The position numbers were made by a program, and so were the translations under genes. Source: Rhyzopertha dominica (lineage: Eukaryota > Arthropoda > Insecta > Coleoptera > Bostrichidae). From it: a stretch of DNA of 64,000 nt. The stretch covers positions 30,188,942 through 30,252,941 of the forward strand of contig QCXZ01000001.1 of assembly GCA_025024175.1 (NCBI GenBank), given 5' to 3'. Shown here in pieces: positions 38,121 to 48,119 of this stretch. The notes beneath the pieces were generated by a model that saw only the letters and a program-made list of their open reading frames with translations, did not search any database and was not told the origin of the DNA. Within the stretch, counting starts at the first letter, position 1. The number at the start of each line of letters is the position of its first letter.

Positions 38121-38779
38121 ATGCACGGTTGAAATGGACTGTTATTTTAATCTATTTTAACAATACATTCCTAAAAAAGTAACAAAAAGTAATTAATAAT
38201 ATCGTATATTGCCCAACAGATAGTAATCCATTTATAGAGAAAGTTAACAAAAGGGAAAAGCGAATACAGTGTAGCTAGTTTAACAAAAATTTAAGCTTAT
38301 ACAAATACCTATGTCCATAAAGTAATGATTATCAAAGCACATCATCCTGCAAACCGGAGAGTTAGTTAGTTCCTTGATGTAAAAAGTACGTAAAACGTTT
38401 TAACAAAACGTGAATTTGCCGAGGGATACGTATATTTACACTGCAGAGAATCTCTTAACAGTCTATTCTCCCACTGAGGAGATTGCGCTTAAAGATTGCA
38501 AATTACTGACTACATCTGTCAATCAAAGACACAAACCCATGTCAATGGTGAAGGCCATCATAATCGCAACCTTTCTGAGGGCAAACATCTTCAACCTCAA
38601 ATGACAAGAATTTCAGCAATAATTTCTTTTGAACATGTTCCAGCTGATATTGATGGTATTAATAGCATGGTGACCAGACTATGGACGCAATTCGAGCTGA
38701 ATCAACACAAAAGCTCAGTGAAGGACCCTTATTACATTTGTATCTCTAAATACTTTTGAGGTTCTCATTATAAATCTTC
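38121..38779. other. Unassigned sequence between the GC island and retroelement fragments
   Basis: Two overlapping plus frames (38,410-38,604 and 38,496-38,759) cover compositionally coding-like sequence, but I recognise no domain. Given the retroelement fragments directly downstream, this may be part of a decayed pol gene. Confidence 0.3.
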
Positions 38780-39005
38780 GGCGCAGACCTGCAAATGAAA
38801 TCCATGTGTTGTAGTTGAACAAAAGTGGGCCCAAATTGGATCCCTGAGGAACTCCAGACCTCAATATAAATTTACACGATGTAAAGCCATTAAAGTAAAC
38901 GTAATTTGGACATTATTTAAGTAGGATGACATGAATGGTAAAAACAAATCCAAAACCACTCAACTATCTTAGTAATGTTACAGCTCGAAATCTGCGGATT
39001 TCTGA
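38780..39005 (-). pseudogene. Non-LTR retrotransposon reverse transcriptase fragment
   Basis: The minus-strand translation includes YVYFNGFTSCKF followed by RSGVPQGSNLGPLLFN. The SGVPQGS.LGPLLF block is the conserved palm motif just before the YADD box in Jockey- and RTE-type reverse transcriptases. The upstream part aligns with the usual region ending in R.QYV.(I/F)NG. Only about 75 codons are recognisable and one stop interrupts them. The fragment is distinct from the copies at 39.7-40.7 and 60-63 kb. Confidence 0.75.
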
Positions 39006-39139
39006 CTAACTTTCTTTTATTTAAAACACTTGTACCAAATACACTAGGTCTATAGACAACCAGTTCAAAACACTACCGTTTTAAGACCACTAATTCACTA
39101 AACCACTAAACTGCACACACTTAGCACTAAAAACACATG

Positions 39140-39695
39140 TTCCTCAGTTGCTCTGCAAAAGTGCTCCCCCTAGCTATGATATCATCCAGGTAGGCTAGGC
39201 AAGTTTTCCACATCAGTTCAATTAGTCGTTCGAACGTAGCCGGAGCGTTGCATAGGCCGAATGGCATTACCGTGAACTGTTATAAACCGCAACTGATGGT
39301 AAACGCGGTCTTCTCCTTGCCCTGTGGATGTATTCCCATCGGCCAGTATTCACTCTTCAAATCCAACGCCGAAAACCAATTAGATACAGAAAGAGTGGTC
39401 AATGTGTCGTCATTTCTGAATAATGAATAGCCGTCTTTCTTCGTGACGTTATGCAGCTTGCGATAGTTAACACAGAATCGAAGTGATCATCCTTTTTGGT
39501 GACTAGCACTACCGCTGAAGACCATGGACTATTAGATTCTTCAGTTAACCTTGTTTCTTCATGTCCTTCACCATTTTCTCCCCTTGTTTTTGTCTTGCTA
39601 AAGCTAGCCTTCTGGGTGCTCATCAAATAGGTTGTGCATCTCCAGTGTTGATCCTGTGTTGAATTAAGTCCGTTCTTCCCAACGATTTGTCTTGT
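39140..39695 (-). pseudogene. Ty3/Gypsy-type LTR retrotransposon pol fragment
   Basis: On the minus strand the N-terminal part of a Gypsy-type reverse transcriptase can be followed through several frames. DKSLGRTDLIQHRINTGDAQ comes first, then EESNSPWSSAVVLVTKKDD, then NYRKLHNVTKKDGYSLF. FSALDLKSEYWPM follows (LDL.SGYWQ in intact copies), then GKEKTAFT, VMPFGLCNAPATFERL and finally YLDDII, the catalytic YLDD box. There are at least two frameshifts and an in-frame stop, and the protease, RNase H and integrase domains are not seen. No LTRs are recognised nearby. It is a dead fragment of about 185 codons. Confidence 0.85.
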
Positions 39696-39739
39696 TCTAT
39701 ACTTGTTGGTTGTGTCGCAGAAATTTTCTCTGAATTAAA

Positions 39740-40720
39740 TGCCTAACGTGCAAACTGAAATTTATATTAATATCCAACATAAATCATTAAACGATCCAAC
39801 ACTTGATTTCTAGAAACACCTCCAGATGACTACCAAATAATATCAAAGTAGACTTATCAGTATTTATTATCAACGCATGCTTCTTTGCCATATCACAAAT
39901 GCCCACAAATCCACATTTATCCTGTGAATCGACCGATCAATACTATGCCCATCAAACTAAAGATAAAATTGGGTATCATCAACATAAAACTGACACGGAC
40001 AATGTTGAATCCCACCCACAATTACAGACGTGTAAATACTAAACAACAAAGGCCCTAATACGGACCCTTGTAGTACACTACACACAGGAAATCGGCCAAT
40101 CCATACAAATTGTCTCCTATCGCGAAGACCCAACAACCTTACAGCAGATGACTTCAAACCTACATGACGCAATATGGGCAACAGCAGGTGAATTAAAGTA
40201 TCGAAGGCCTTGGAGAAGTCTAACAGCACTAACAATTTGTTCTGATCCAATCCAGTACCTAAGAATATAATCTGCCACAATCATCAATGCCGCTTCACAA
40301 TTATAGCCGCTTCACAATTATAGCCTCTCCTGACTGACTTTCTGGTATTATCCCAGCCCGCAACACACGCGACATCAGCTACTGAGTCAAAACCCTTTCC
40401 AAGACCTTCGACACCACAGGAAGTATGCTTATAGGCCTAAGATCGCTGAAATTTTTGGACTGATTTTTCTTTGGAATAGTTTACTAAAGAGGTCTTCCAA
40501 AGCTTTGAAAAAGTGGCACGTTCATTTGGATAATTAACAATGTCTTTTAGATAAGGTGTAATCACTGGGATACTATATTTTATCATATCAATTGACACGC
40601 TATCGACATCGGAGGCATTGGATGTTATGAAATTTATTATTTTAGTTACCTCATCCTCATTCACAAACAAAAACCACATTTCCTCTCCTAGTCTCTCATT
40701 TAAATACTTCGCTTTGGTGT
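39740..40720 (-). pseudogene. CR1/Jockey-like non-LTR reverse transcriptase relic
   Basis: The minus-strand frames read in order. At 40,680-40,440, NEDEVTKIINFITSNASDVD and SKLWKTS are the pre-palm region. IPKKNQSKNFSDLRPISILP and SKVLER follow. At 40,280-39,957 come LVLLDFSKAFDTLIH (catalytic Asp), LQGSVLGPLLFSIY and finally FYVDDTQFYL, where YVDD is the second catalytic box. After that, INTDKSTLILFG matches the usual K(S/C)..(I/L)(L/M).(F/G)G motif. Frameshifts split it and a 17-bp direct duplication (40,291-40,324) interrupts the fingers region. The endonuclease domain and the 3' end are missing. It is related to, but distinct from, the 60-63 kb element. Confidence 0.85.
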
Positions 40721-40724
40721 TAAA

Positions 40725-42160
40725 TCCTCCTTCAGTATGAATTGGTGGTTTTTAATAACTTTTTTGTAAAGAATTCCTTTTTGATGTGATAATTTCAGCA
40801 GCAACCATCAACACAAATTAGAATTATTTATGTATTTCATTCAATATATGGCATTTTTAGCACATTGATAATGGCGGTAATTTCTGAACGTCTCCATAGA
40901 TTATAGGTTTGCTAGCCCACTGACATGACAACTTTACTACAGTATTGTAATATTTATGCAACTGAATGACCATGAACCGCAGTTAGATTGCCATTTTGAG
41001 GGCTACAAATGAACAGGAAGTTAAAATTAAAATAATGTAATGTTGCAAGTGAAAAGAAATAAGGAAATATTTCTATTCTCATTTACCTATTAACAGTTGG
41101 ACGCATTGTAATCACTTTACTATCAAATCCAAGATAATAAATAGTCTCCGAACATTAAAATTGACATAGATCTTGCAGCCAGCATGGAACACTTTTGGAT
41201 TACAATTAAAATTGTGTTGCGGACAATTTGATAATATTTTCAGTTTTATCTGAATTTGTAAATGATCTTCTACATTTGTTCATTTGAGCGAATGTTATTC
41301 CAAATACATAAGAAACTGAAAAATTGTAAAATAAATTTAGAAAATTAAAAGAAAACAATTAGATAGGAGATCTGCTCTAAATTTGGCAAACTACTTTAAG
41401 CAGCGTTAGGACTCCCAGTAAGCTCTGCCACTTGCGAAAGGAGTTTTTATACAATGTGGCGAATAAAAAGCTGGTTGAGGATAACTATGCTTGTCTTTGC
41501 TGATTATAGAAAATAAATTAGTGAAAAATACAACCACTTCTGGGACAGTCTTAAACCATTCGGTGAAAAAACATAGAAAACTAAATAGTATATAACATAA
41601 NGAGAGTTGTAAGAATCATATTGCGTAATTGCGTAATTGCCTTACAACTCGAGTAATGTACTATACTTTTTCTACGACCTCTATATTTTTAAACTTTATA
41701 TTGCCTTTTTTCAGCGAATAGATTAATGGCAGTTAGGTATGACAGNCNAATAAAATATTGACAAACGTCAGATCGACTTGGAAAATTGGGTTCATCAGAT
41801 ATAATCACTTACCACTGCTTACAATAGCTGGAGCGTTTTAATTCTAATTTAATGTTATTTAGATATAATCTAAATACTTTTAGAAATGAGGGAGCATCAG
41901 CTAAAAGTCTGCACTTTCATGTTAATGTTGCACAAACATTAACTATTTCTTGTGATATTTCTAACAATTAACAGACATGAGATAATATCCTGTGAACGCA
42001 ATACTGAATTTGAAACTGTAACGTAATGAAATTACGTGCTAGTCATTACGTAATATTTAGTAATCAAGTACACAGTGCGTAATGAGCAATTTACTAATAA
42101 AGGAATAAAAAAGTTCTTTAACAAATGAAATGAACAAAATTAAAATTGAATCTTTGTACT
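40725..42160. other. Non-coding, nothing recognised
   Basis: AT-rich with N bases at 41,601, 41,747 and 41,749. No gene is seen. Confidence 0.4.
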
Positions 42161-42162
42161 TA

Positions 42163-42345
42163 CAGACCGTAACAACCTACGTAGTAGTTCATAAAACCAC
42201 CACAAGATGACGTTATCGATTTTAACAAAATGACCGGACAATCGGTAAAGTAGATCTCTGTATTTCCAGACCGTACCAACAACCTACGTCGTCGTAGTAA
42301 ATCCACCGTTAGACCCTTGATAAGCAATTTTCACAAAATATAAAC
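42163..42345. repeat. Diverged tandem repeat, about 104-bp period
   Basis: A unit beginning CAGACCGTAACAACCTACG at 42,163 is followed by a related unit CAGACCGTACCAACAACCTA at 42,267. Both continue through AAACCACC or AAATCCACCGTTAGA and TTTTAACAAAAT or TTTTCACAAAAT. A third related segment occurs at about 56,030-56,105 (ACCGTAACACGTCCTAACTC, then AAAGCCACCGCTAGAAGG), so the unit is dispersed as well as tandem. Confidence 0.6.
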
Positions 42346-42689
42346 CAAGACGTATCTTCAAGTCGAAAACAATTAATGTAACGTAGAACATAATAAAGTA
42401 TTGCGTAGTCCAAGAGTAACGTTTGGCAAATGTTTAAGAGAAATTCGCAATAATTCCAAAACCTAAAAATTTTTAAACCTCGAAGAAAAGTTATTAAAAT
42501 AACAGCCTGAAAAAGCTAGAGAAGAAATTCATTTCCAAAGGAAGTGAACTTGCCCAACAATTACAAATAATGAGAGTAAAATACCTGCAACTGCTGCGAA
42601 AATAGAAAAACAGGATGCTAAGGATGTGGAACAATTCAACATTCGTAGCTCACAAAGTTAATTTGAACATCAATATAGATTACAGGTAT

Positions 42690-42945
42690 TTAGTTAAACT
42701 ACATTAGGGGCATTCAATAGGACCAAGCGCGACGCGATCCTTGAGTTGGTCAATAAGTCAAAATCGTACACTTCTGATAGGTGTCAGGTGTCCCCCAGAG
42801 ACTCTATGGGGTCTTTGTTCTTTTTTATTTAAATCAACAGCATAAAAGAGTGTCTTGAACATTGTAATGCGCTGCTATACCCAGACGTATTAAAATTTTT
42901 TATTGATTGCCTTAAAATATAACAGAATATTTATTATTAAGTTTG
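42690..42945 (+). pseudogene. Non-LTR reverse transcriptase fragment
   Basis: The plus strand encodes SGVPQRLYGVFVLFYLN, a decayed SGVPQGS.LGPLLF.LY.N motif. A frameshift leads to ECLEHCNALLYPDVLKFF, which corresponds to the C...LLYADD.K.F segment of Jockey-type enzymes. The catalytic YADD box reads YPDV. Only about 80 codons remain. It is very degraded and separate from the minus-strand RT fragments. Confidence 0.65.
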
Positions 42946-44026
42946 AAAAATAGTGCAGGGCCAGTCAACCCTTTTTAGGTATCCTTCCCTTTATTTAAGG
43001 AAAGAAGGAATTTAATAATATTTTGAACGTTTTTGTATTAATTTTCCGTTGTTGTGTCATAAAAAATAATTGAAATTTGGTTCATGTTAAACAAGAAGTA
43101 AAGAGGGGAGTCGAATAATATTTTCCTTCATTATTACAAGTACAGCACTCTCTGACTTAGCGTCAAGTGTTCGAAATGACATGAGAATTTACCTTAATAA
43201 ACTACGCCACTGGTGGACCAAGAAATATAAACATGTTTATAATTAATATCCGAGAACGAAACCCGAATGATCGATGATAACTTTTTTTCTAGCCACGAGT
43301 GGTTCAGCTTTTTTGTTTATTAACGGCGGAACAATGGATTCATCTGTTTCTATATAACGCTATTTCACAGACAATTTAAGAAATATTTGTACTAATATTG
43401 ATAAGAAACCAAACAAATATATAATTTCAAGTGATGGAAGCTTCCTGTTTCACGACTTCTAATATTTTGGAAGCCTAGTTATCTAAATTACTTTGATTTG
43501 CTAAAGTAATATAAATCAGGCCACTTGCAAATAAGCGTTATTCCAAGCACATGGAATGTCCTCTAATCTTTTAATTCAATCGTCGGAGATTAAAAACGCA
43601 CTTAGAAGCGCTGAGTTTAACGAAAGTGCAATATCCAGGATCGGAATGTAGAGCATTACTTTTACTGCTTGTGTCTTATAAACACTTCGGACGTCAGATT
43701 ATAAATTGGTAGATAAAATTTTACGTAAAGTAATTTATATAATGGCATAAATTGTGAACTCTTTATTAACTTACACGTAATTTATCATCGATTTTTGCGA
43801 ATATTGAAGTTAATTATTTCGAGACAAGATATTATATTCGCATAATTAACATAAATTACACCTGCCGCTTTCTAGAACGACGAAATAATTAGGTAAGTAC
43901 TAAGCATCCTAGTTATTTTAGGATACATATCCCTTACGATTTATTGCCTTAATTTAGTTTTATTTATATGCTCTTAGCTTGGAAACAAGCTAAATATTTA
44001 ATATAGCCTACATTTATTTCATTAAA
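42946..44026. other. Non-coding; candidate regulatory block at about 43.5-43.7 kb
   Basis: No gene is seen. About 43,500-43,700 is less AT-rich and has two GGAATG words (43,553-43,558 and 43,642-43,647, TEAD/Scalloped-like) and a TTATAAA box. The regulatory reading is speculative. Confidence 0.25.
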
Positions 44027-44084
44027 TATACAGGCTATTCCAACTAAAATTTGTAGATATAATATAATCAATCCTGAATGCAAT

Positions 44085-44262
44085 TTTAAATGAACATAAT
44101 ACGATATAGTTATTGGGATAACAGCCCAACATATCTCATGAAAAGGTAATGACTGCTTTGACCGAGAATTGAACCCTGTACCTTTTGATTACTATCAAAC
44201 GTGCTAATCACTGCACTACCAAAGCTCTATTCAGATTCTGAGTCAAAGCTGCAAACGTGCCG
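44085..44262 (-). repeat. tRNA-Thr-derived SINE (left copy)
   Basis: The inverse-oriented partner of the copy at 44,325. It has the same head (GCTTTGGTAGTGCAGTGATTAG in its own sense, with a box A variant), a box B decayed to GGTTCAATTCT, and the same tail with TTGGGATAACAG. It is more diverged than the right copy, so it may be older or may have lost pol III activity. Confidence 0.75.
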
Positions 44263-44324
44263 GATTGCGTTCAACAGCCGAAACCATAATGTACATATGC
44301 CGTTTGCACCTATAATCTGAATAG

Positions 44325-44460
44325 GGCTTTGGTAGTGCAGCGGTTAGCACGTTTTACTAGTAATCAAAAGGTCCAGGGTTCGATTCCCGGTCAAAGCTGG
44401 CAACACTTTCTCATAACCTACGTTGGCCTGTTATCCCAATAAAGATCTCGTATGTTCATT
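44325..44460 (+). repeat. tRNA-Thr-derived SINE (right copy)
   Basis: The first ~75 bases form a tRNA-like head. Box A is TAGTGCAGCGG (44,333-44,343) and box B is GGTTCGATTCC (44,377-44,387), both matching RNA polymerase III internal promoter consensus. The acceptor-like ends GGCTTTG and CAAAGCT pair. The anticodon loop reads CTAGTAA, giving AGT (Thr), but the anticodon stem has a mismatch and there is no clean discriminator, so it is not a functional tRNA gene. A unique tail of about 60 bases follows, ending GTTCATT. Confidence 0.8.
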
Positions 44461-44939
44461 TAAAATTTGTACCCCCTAAAANCTCAAATTTGGTCCAAGT
44501 AACACGTCAATTTTAACTTGAAGAGGCACCAATAAATCTTATCTTGGTTTCAAAGTCGTTTCTAGATCCGACTAGTGTCCAGAATCACCCCTTAAAAGAT
44601 TTAAATAACTTTCGTTACCTACGCAACCATTATTTTTTTCTCGCATTTGAATAATCCTTTCTTGAGAATCATGAAATGGTTAAGGCTCGTTAAAAGTTTC
44701 ACAATTGTCTGTATAAAGCACTTTCCTTTAAATTGTTAATTATCGTTCAATAAGAATTGAACTGGTAAAATTCTACTATGAAAATGACAGGTGTGCAGGT
44801 GACTGTTAGACTCTGTAACCAAAAACATGTTGAACAGTAAGTTAGTCGTCAGTAAGTAACTAGTTGTGAAAGAGGAAATTGGTTTTGTTACAAACAAAAA
44901 ACATGACCGTTAGGATCTTATCCAAAATAACGCTATTGA

Positions 44940-45600
44940 ATGGCTTACTGGCAATTTGTAACAAAAATTGCACAACTATATGGCGTTTCAAAAAATAGTA
45001 TTCATCAGATTGTCAAAAGCCATCAGCTTCACCCATACAAAATAAAACTTTTCTAAAAACCGATTGTGATCCGAATCAGCATTTACAGTTTAGCGAAAAT
45101 TTTACTGACCGTTGTGGTATACGTTTAGTTTACAACATTTCTTTTTCTAATTAAAGTGCATTTATGTTGAACGGTGAAATGAACAGGCATAATTGTGATT
45201 ATTGAAGTGTTACCAACCCACACATTTTCAGCGAGATACAAACACCTCAAAAATTGAAAGTTTGGGGGCAGGCACTTTGATTGGTGATAGTTATTTGCAG
45301 TTGTTAGAAGACCTTATCAACCCCTTAATTACCCACACATTGGAAAAAGACGTACAGCTCCAAGAACATCAACTTGTCTTTCAACAGGTCGCCCCATTTA
45401 ATCCCATTGGATTTATTTTTGTGGGGCCACTTAAAATCCAAGGTTTGCGCTACACCACGTGAATCTCTTCAAGTGCTTCAAGAAAGGATCGATTTTACTT
45501 ATTATATGGAGATTGGAGGTGGACACTTTGAGCAGTGCAGTGTTTCCATAACCGCTTTTGTTTTCTCTCATAGTAGCCTAGTCATTGCACTCAAAAAGGA
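44940..45600 (+). pseudogene. Tc1/mariner-superfamily transposase relic, catalytic core deleted
   Basis: From about 44,958 the HTH region reads VTKIAQLYGVSKNSIHQIV and SHQLHPYKIKL. After decayed sequence come LNGEM or TVK..., a segment equivalent to the (R)HN.RYW region, and KLKVWG...GTLIGDSYLQLLEDLINPLI at 45,255-45,330, split by frame. LQEHQLVFQQ should be followed by the family's DGAPPH box containing the second catalytic Asp. Instead the sequence jumps to SPHLIPLDLFLWGHLKSKV at about 45,380-45,435, so roughly 25-30 codons including that Asp are deleted. The C-terminus (ESLQVLQERIDF) is recognisable. The copy is dead. Confidence 0.85.
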
Positions 45601-46150
45601 TCATTTATAATTGAAAAAAACGTTGAAAAATAAAAACTTAAACGGCTGTCCAGTTGAATTATTAATATATTAAGGAATTAGAACCGTTGAGGATTAATTA
45701 AAACGGTACTCTTTTAAGGTGACAAGCTTTCGAAATTATTTAGTCCTTATCCAGGGCCTTATTAAGTTGCTCGAGTACCAGATACATAACAGAGATTCTC
45801 GCAACTAAGTAAGTTTTGTAATTTATAGTTTATAGTTGTTATAACGACTACAGTTAGACGATAACAAATGAAACGTCAAAATATACGGGTCATGCACATA
45901 TCAACCTGGCGCTGAACTGGCGACGGTGAAGAGACAAGTGCTGTCAAATTATAAAAGTCTGTCATTAACACATCAATTAGTTACAGGCGTTTCAAAGATC
46001 ACAGCACCTCCGTGACAATCTAAAAGTAGCTACAACTAACTACTCAGAGTAATGGCAGTAGCCGCCCGTTTGAATACATACGCCTTACAGCCAATATTAA
46101 AAACATTATCACGACGTCGGTTGTGACGTTTCTTGTTGTGCGAGTAGGAA
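45601..46150. other. Non-coding; possible Penelope-like flank at 45.7-45.8 kb
   Basis: About 45,715-45,790 (GACAAGCTTTCGAAATTATT, then CCAGGGCCTTATTAAG) resembles the non-coding end sequences of Penelope-like elements, but no coding part is attached. The remainder is unassigned. Confidence 0.3.
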
Positions 46151-46795
46151 TATCTACAGGGTGCCGTAAAAATGTTTGTCGCCACGATATAGTGTCATCT
46201 CGGAACATGATTTTACAGTGGGTGAGAAACTTTTGAGAAACTGATCAAGCAACTAAATGTAAACAAAGGTGAAGACCACGAAGACCAGGAAATGTGGAAG
46301 CAGTGCGTCGCGCGATCGAAGCTACTAACCTTCGTCATTCGGTACCTCGTCATTCTCATGCTTTGAACATTTCACACCGAACTTGTCGAATTTCGCACTT
46401 GAATTTGCACTTTTTGCACAATTTTGCAAGGATGGAAATGCAAAATTCGACGACAGCTTCGGTCTGAAATGTTCAAAGCACGAGAATGACGACGTGTTTG
46501 GCTAGCTTCGATCGCGCGACGCACTGCTTATTTCCTGGTGTTCTCACAGATCCTGGTCTTCCCCTGTCTTTACGTTTAGTTGCTTTAGCCGTTTCCCTAA
46601 AGTTTCTCACCCATTGTAAAATCGTGTTCCGAGGTTAGCACGACCGATTCGTTGTTTAAAAAAACTTTTCCACAAAAACGCACGATGTGCCGCACTCAAC
46701 TGCTCCATGGCGACTGAAATGGGAAGCATCGGACGTCCCTCTTCCCGCCACGCCCTTGCGAAAAGCGTCAGATATTTTTGCAGCACCCTGTATAT
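46151..46795. mobile_element. Foldback element built from two inverted transposase N-termini
   Basis: The termini TACAGGGTGC (46,155) and GCACCCTGTA (to 46,792) are inverted repeats flanked by TA, as for Tc1/mariner insertions. The two arms are inverted copies of the same coding segment. Left (plus): ILQWVRNF, RRPGNVEAVRRAIEA, SHALNISHRTCRISHLNLHF. Right (minus): GRPGSVRTPGN then the same continuing region out of frame. These match the paired-like DNA-binding domain of mariner-type transposases. The arms meet near 46,415 and no catalytic domain is present. It is a non-autonomous palindromic derivative. Confidence 0.85.
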
Positions 46796-47288
46796 GGGTA
46801 CCTACCTAACTGTTAAATCTACTAGAAGTTGAAGTTTTCCAGTTGTAATGGTTAAGGCCGTGTTATTGACTATTTCAATTACCTCGGTGGTAATCAAAAT
46901 TCGAGATAAGTTTATGAAGAAGTGGTGTTGCATGAGGGACAAGCCGATGAAATCCACCTGTTTGCACTGTGCTTGCATACATTTGCTGTTTGGTCGGATC
47001 CCCGTGAAATTTAATGGAGCTGGAACATTGTGCGGAGATCTTGTGGAGGTAGCAACCGTACGTAGCACCCGTAAAGCAGGCCAAGGAGGGCTCAGCAAAC
47101 ATATTTCAGCAGTTTTGCTCCAGTGTAGCTCTAGGTGTTAACGTATTAATTTTGAAATTCGCGCCAGGGCCAGGGTGGCATTTTAGTTTTGTTTTTAGAT
47201 TTCTCTCTCGTTTTCTTACATTTTTTTACTGTATTTTGTGTTGGTTTCAGGGATGGCATGAGTCAACAGTAATATTGAAATAATACAC
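46796..47288. other. Unassigned; overlapping frames on both strands
   Basis: Frames of 75-98 codons overlap on opposite strands at 46,802-47,141. None has a recognisable domain, and they are in less AT-rich sequence, which lowers stop frequency. Confidence 0.3.
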
Positions 47289-47336
47289 CTGATGAGCCCC
47301 AATAGGGTGAAAATAGTAATAGGGTGAGTGGATTGA
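47289..47336 (+). ncRNA. Degenerate hammerhead ribozyme relative
   Basis: CUGAUGA (47,289-47,295), a 4-bp stem II (GCCC with GGGU, 47,296-47,308) and GAAA (47,309-47,312) are intact. The following AATAGGGTGAGTGGATTGACC aligns with the intact motif at 59,034-59,055. But the 5' strand of stem I no longer pairs, position 15.2 is A instead of C, and the cleavage triplet reads GUA. It is a decayed member of the same family as the 59-kb ribozyme. Confidence 0.65.
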
Positions 47337-47759
47337 CCAAGGCAGATTATTTATTTCGTTATGCTTACGGAGCAGCTTCTCCGAAGCCGGTATCTATCAC
47401 AGTTACAAATGTTGAGCACTTGCAGTTGAAAACTATACTATAGGTTTTGCCGATGTAGGGAATCACACACCGGCACACAGCAGAAAACGTTGTTTTTGCT
47501 CATTCCTCTCCTACAACAATTTTGAGGTTAGATGCCCAGACTACATACTATATAAAAAACGTCTTTTTTTGGAAAAATGCTCAAAAACTAAACATTGTGC
47601 AACAGGTTCAGACACCTTACGAAAAATGCAGCATGCAGCTGCAAACGGTGATGTTTGGTTGATCCGCTAGGTGGCGTATCGCGTGAAAAAAAACAGTTTC
47701 CGACATTCAAGGTGCGTTACAAGACGCTTGCCTGGAGTCGTGTTTAGATAGTTCAATAG
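47337..47759. other. Non-coding flank, probably part of a retroelement
   Basis: The sequence downstream of the degenerate hammerhead includes TTCTCCGAAGCCGGTATCTA, loosely similar to the sequence after the 59-kb hammerhead (GGCGTTTCGGCGGTAGATAC in inverted sense). This suggests shared Penelope-like terminal sequence. No coding content. Confidence 0.35.
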
Positions 47760-48117
47760 TAAGTCGATGGAAAGATCAATAGATAAATATATTTGTCTTC
47801 TTTGTATAAAATTTAAATACATAATTCCAAAGGTTTACACGAGATCCGAGAGTCAATGGCGTAGTTTTCTTGCACGACAACGCTTGATCGCAGTCTTCGA
47901 AATGACTCGAGTCCTCCAGATTGCGTTCTGTTCCTCCAGTCTCCAGTGGAAGGGAGAATTTCGTGATGTCCGATTTACTGACTTGGAGGGTTGGAAGGCC
48001 TGTAACAGCATGCTAAAACATCTGGACAAAAATGATGTATTTAATGGCATTGCGTTACTGCCGAAACGCTGGCAACGACTTTTGAGTTTACAAGGGGATT
48101 ACATTAACTTCTATTAA
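47760..48117 (+). pseudogene. mariner transposase C-terminal relic
   Basis: GVVFLHDNA at about 47,860-47,886 is the mariner HDNARPH region with the second catalytic Asp. A one-base frameshift leads to FEMTRVLQIAFCSSSLQW, DVRFTDLEGWKACNSMLKHL, VFNGIALLPKRWQRLL and SLQGDYI. This order and spacing match the mariner C-terminus (F..FTD.E..K......L, then G...L..RW..C....GDY). The third catalytic Asp region is scrambled. The N-terminal half is missing. Confidence 0.8.
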
Positions 48118-48119
48118 GA

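Larger units (their letters stand above)
44056..44460. mobile_element. Foldback of two inverted tRNA-derived SINE copies
   Basis: Two SINE copies lie head to head: one on the minus strand (about 44,262-44,085) and one on the plus strand (about 44,300-44,460). They enclose a spacer of about 40 bp. The 405-bp insertion is bounded on each side by TAAAATTTGTA (44,045-44,055 and 44,461-44,471), an 11-bp target duplication. So the inverted pair moved, or formed, as one unit inside an older DNA transposon end. Confidence 0.8.
44027..44530 (+). mobile_element. DNA transposon terminus, interrupted by a SINE-derived foldback
   Basis: The end TATACAGGCTATTCCAACTA at 44,028-44,047 continues, after a 405-bp interruption, as ACCCCCTAAAANCTC at 44,471 and TCAATTTTAACTTGAA at about 44,510. 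The same terminal sequence lies in inverse orientation at 49,026-48,940. The matching ends and the AT(A)CAGG(G/C) start are typical of Tc1/mariner-like elements. The transposase relic at 44.94-45.60 kb is in the right orientation to belong to it, although the far terminus was not found. Confidence 0.6.

Noticed and set aside
44325..44400. Functional tRNA-Thr(AGT) gene
   Set aside because: The anticodon stem has a mismatch, the 3' end lacks a clean acceptor and terminator context, and an inverted, diverged copy plus a non-tRNA tail show it is a SINE head.
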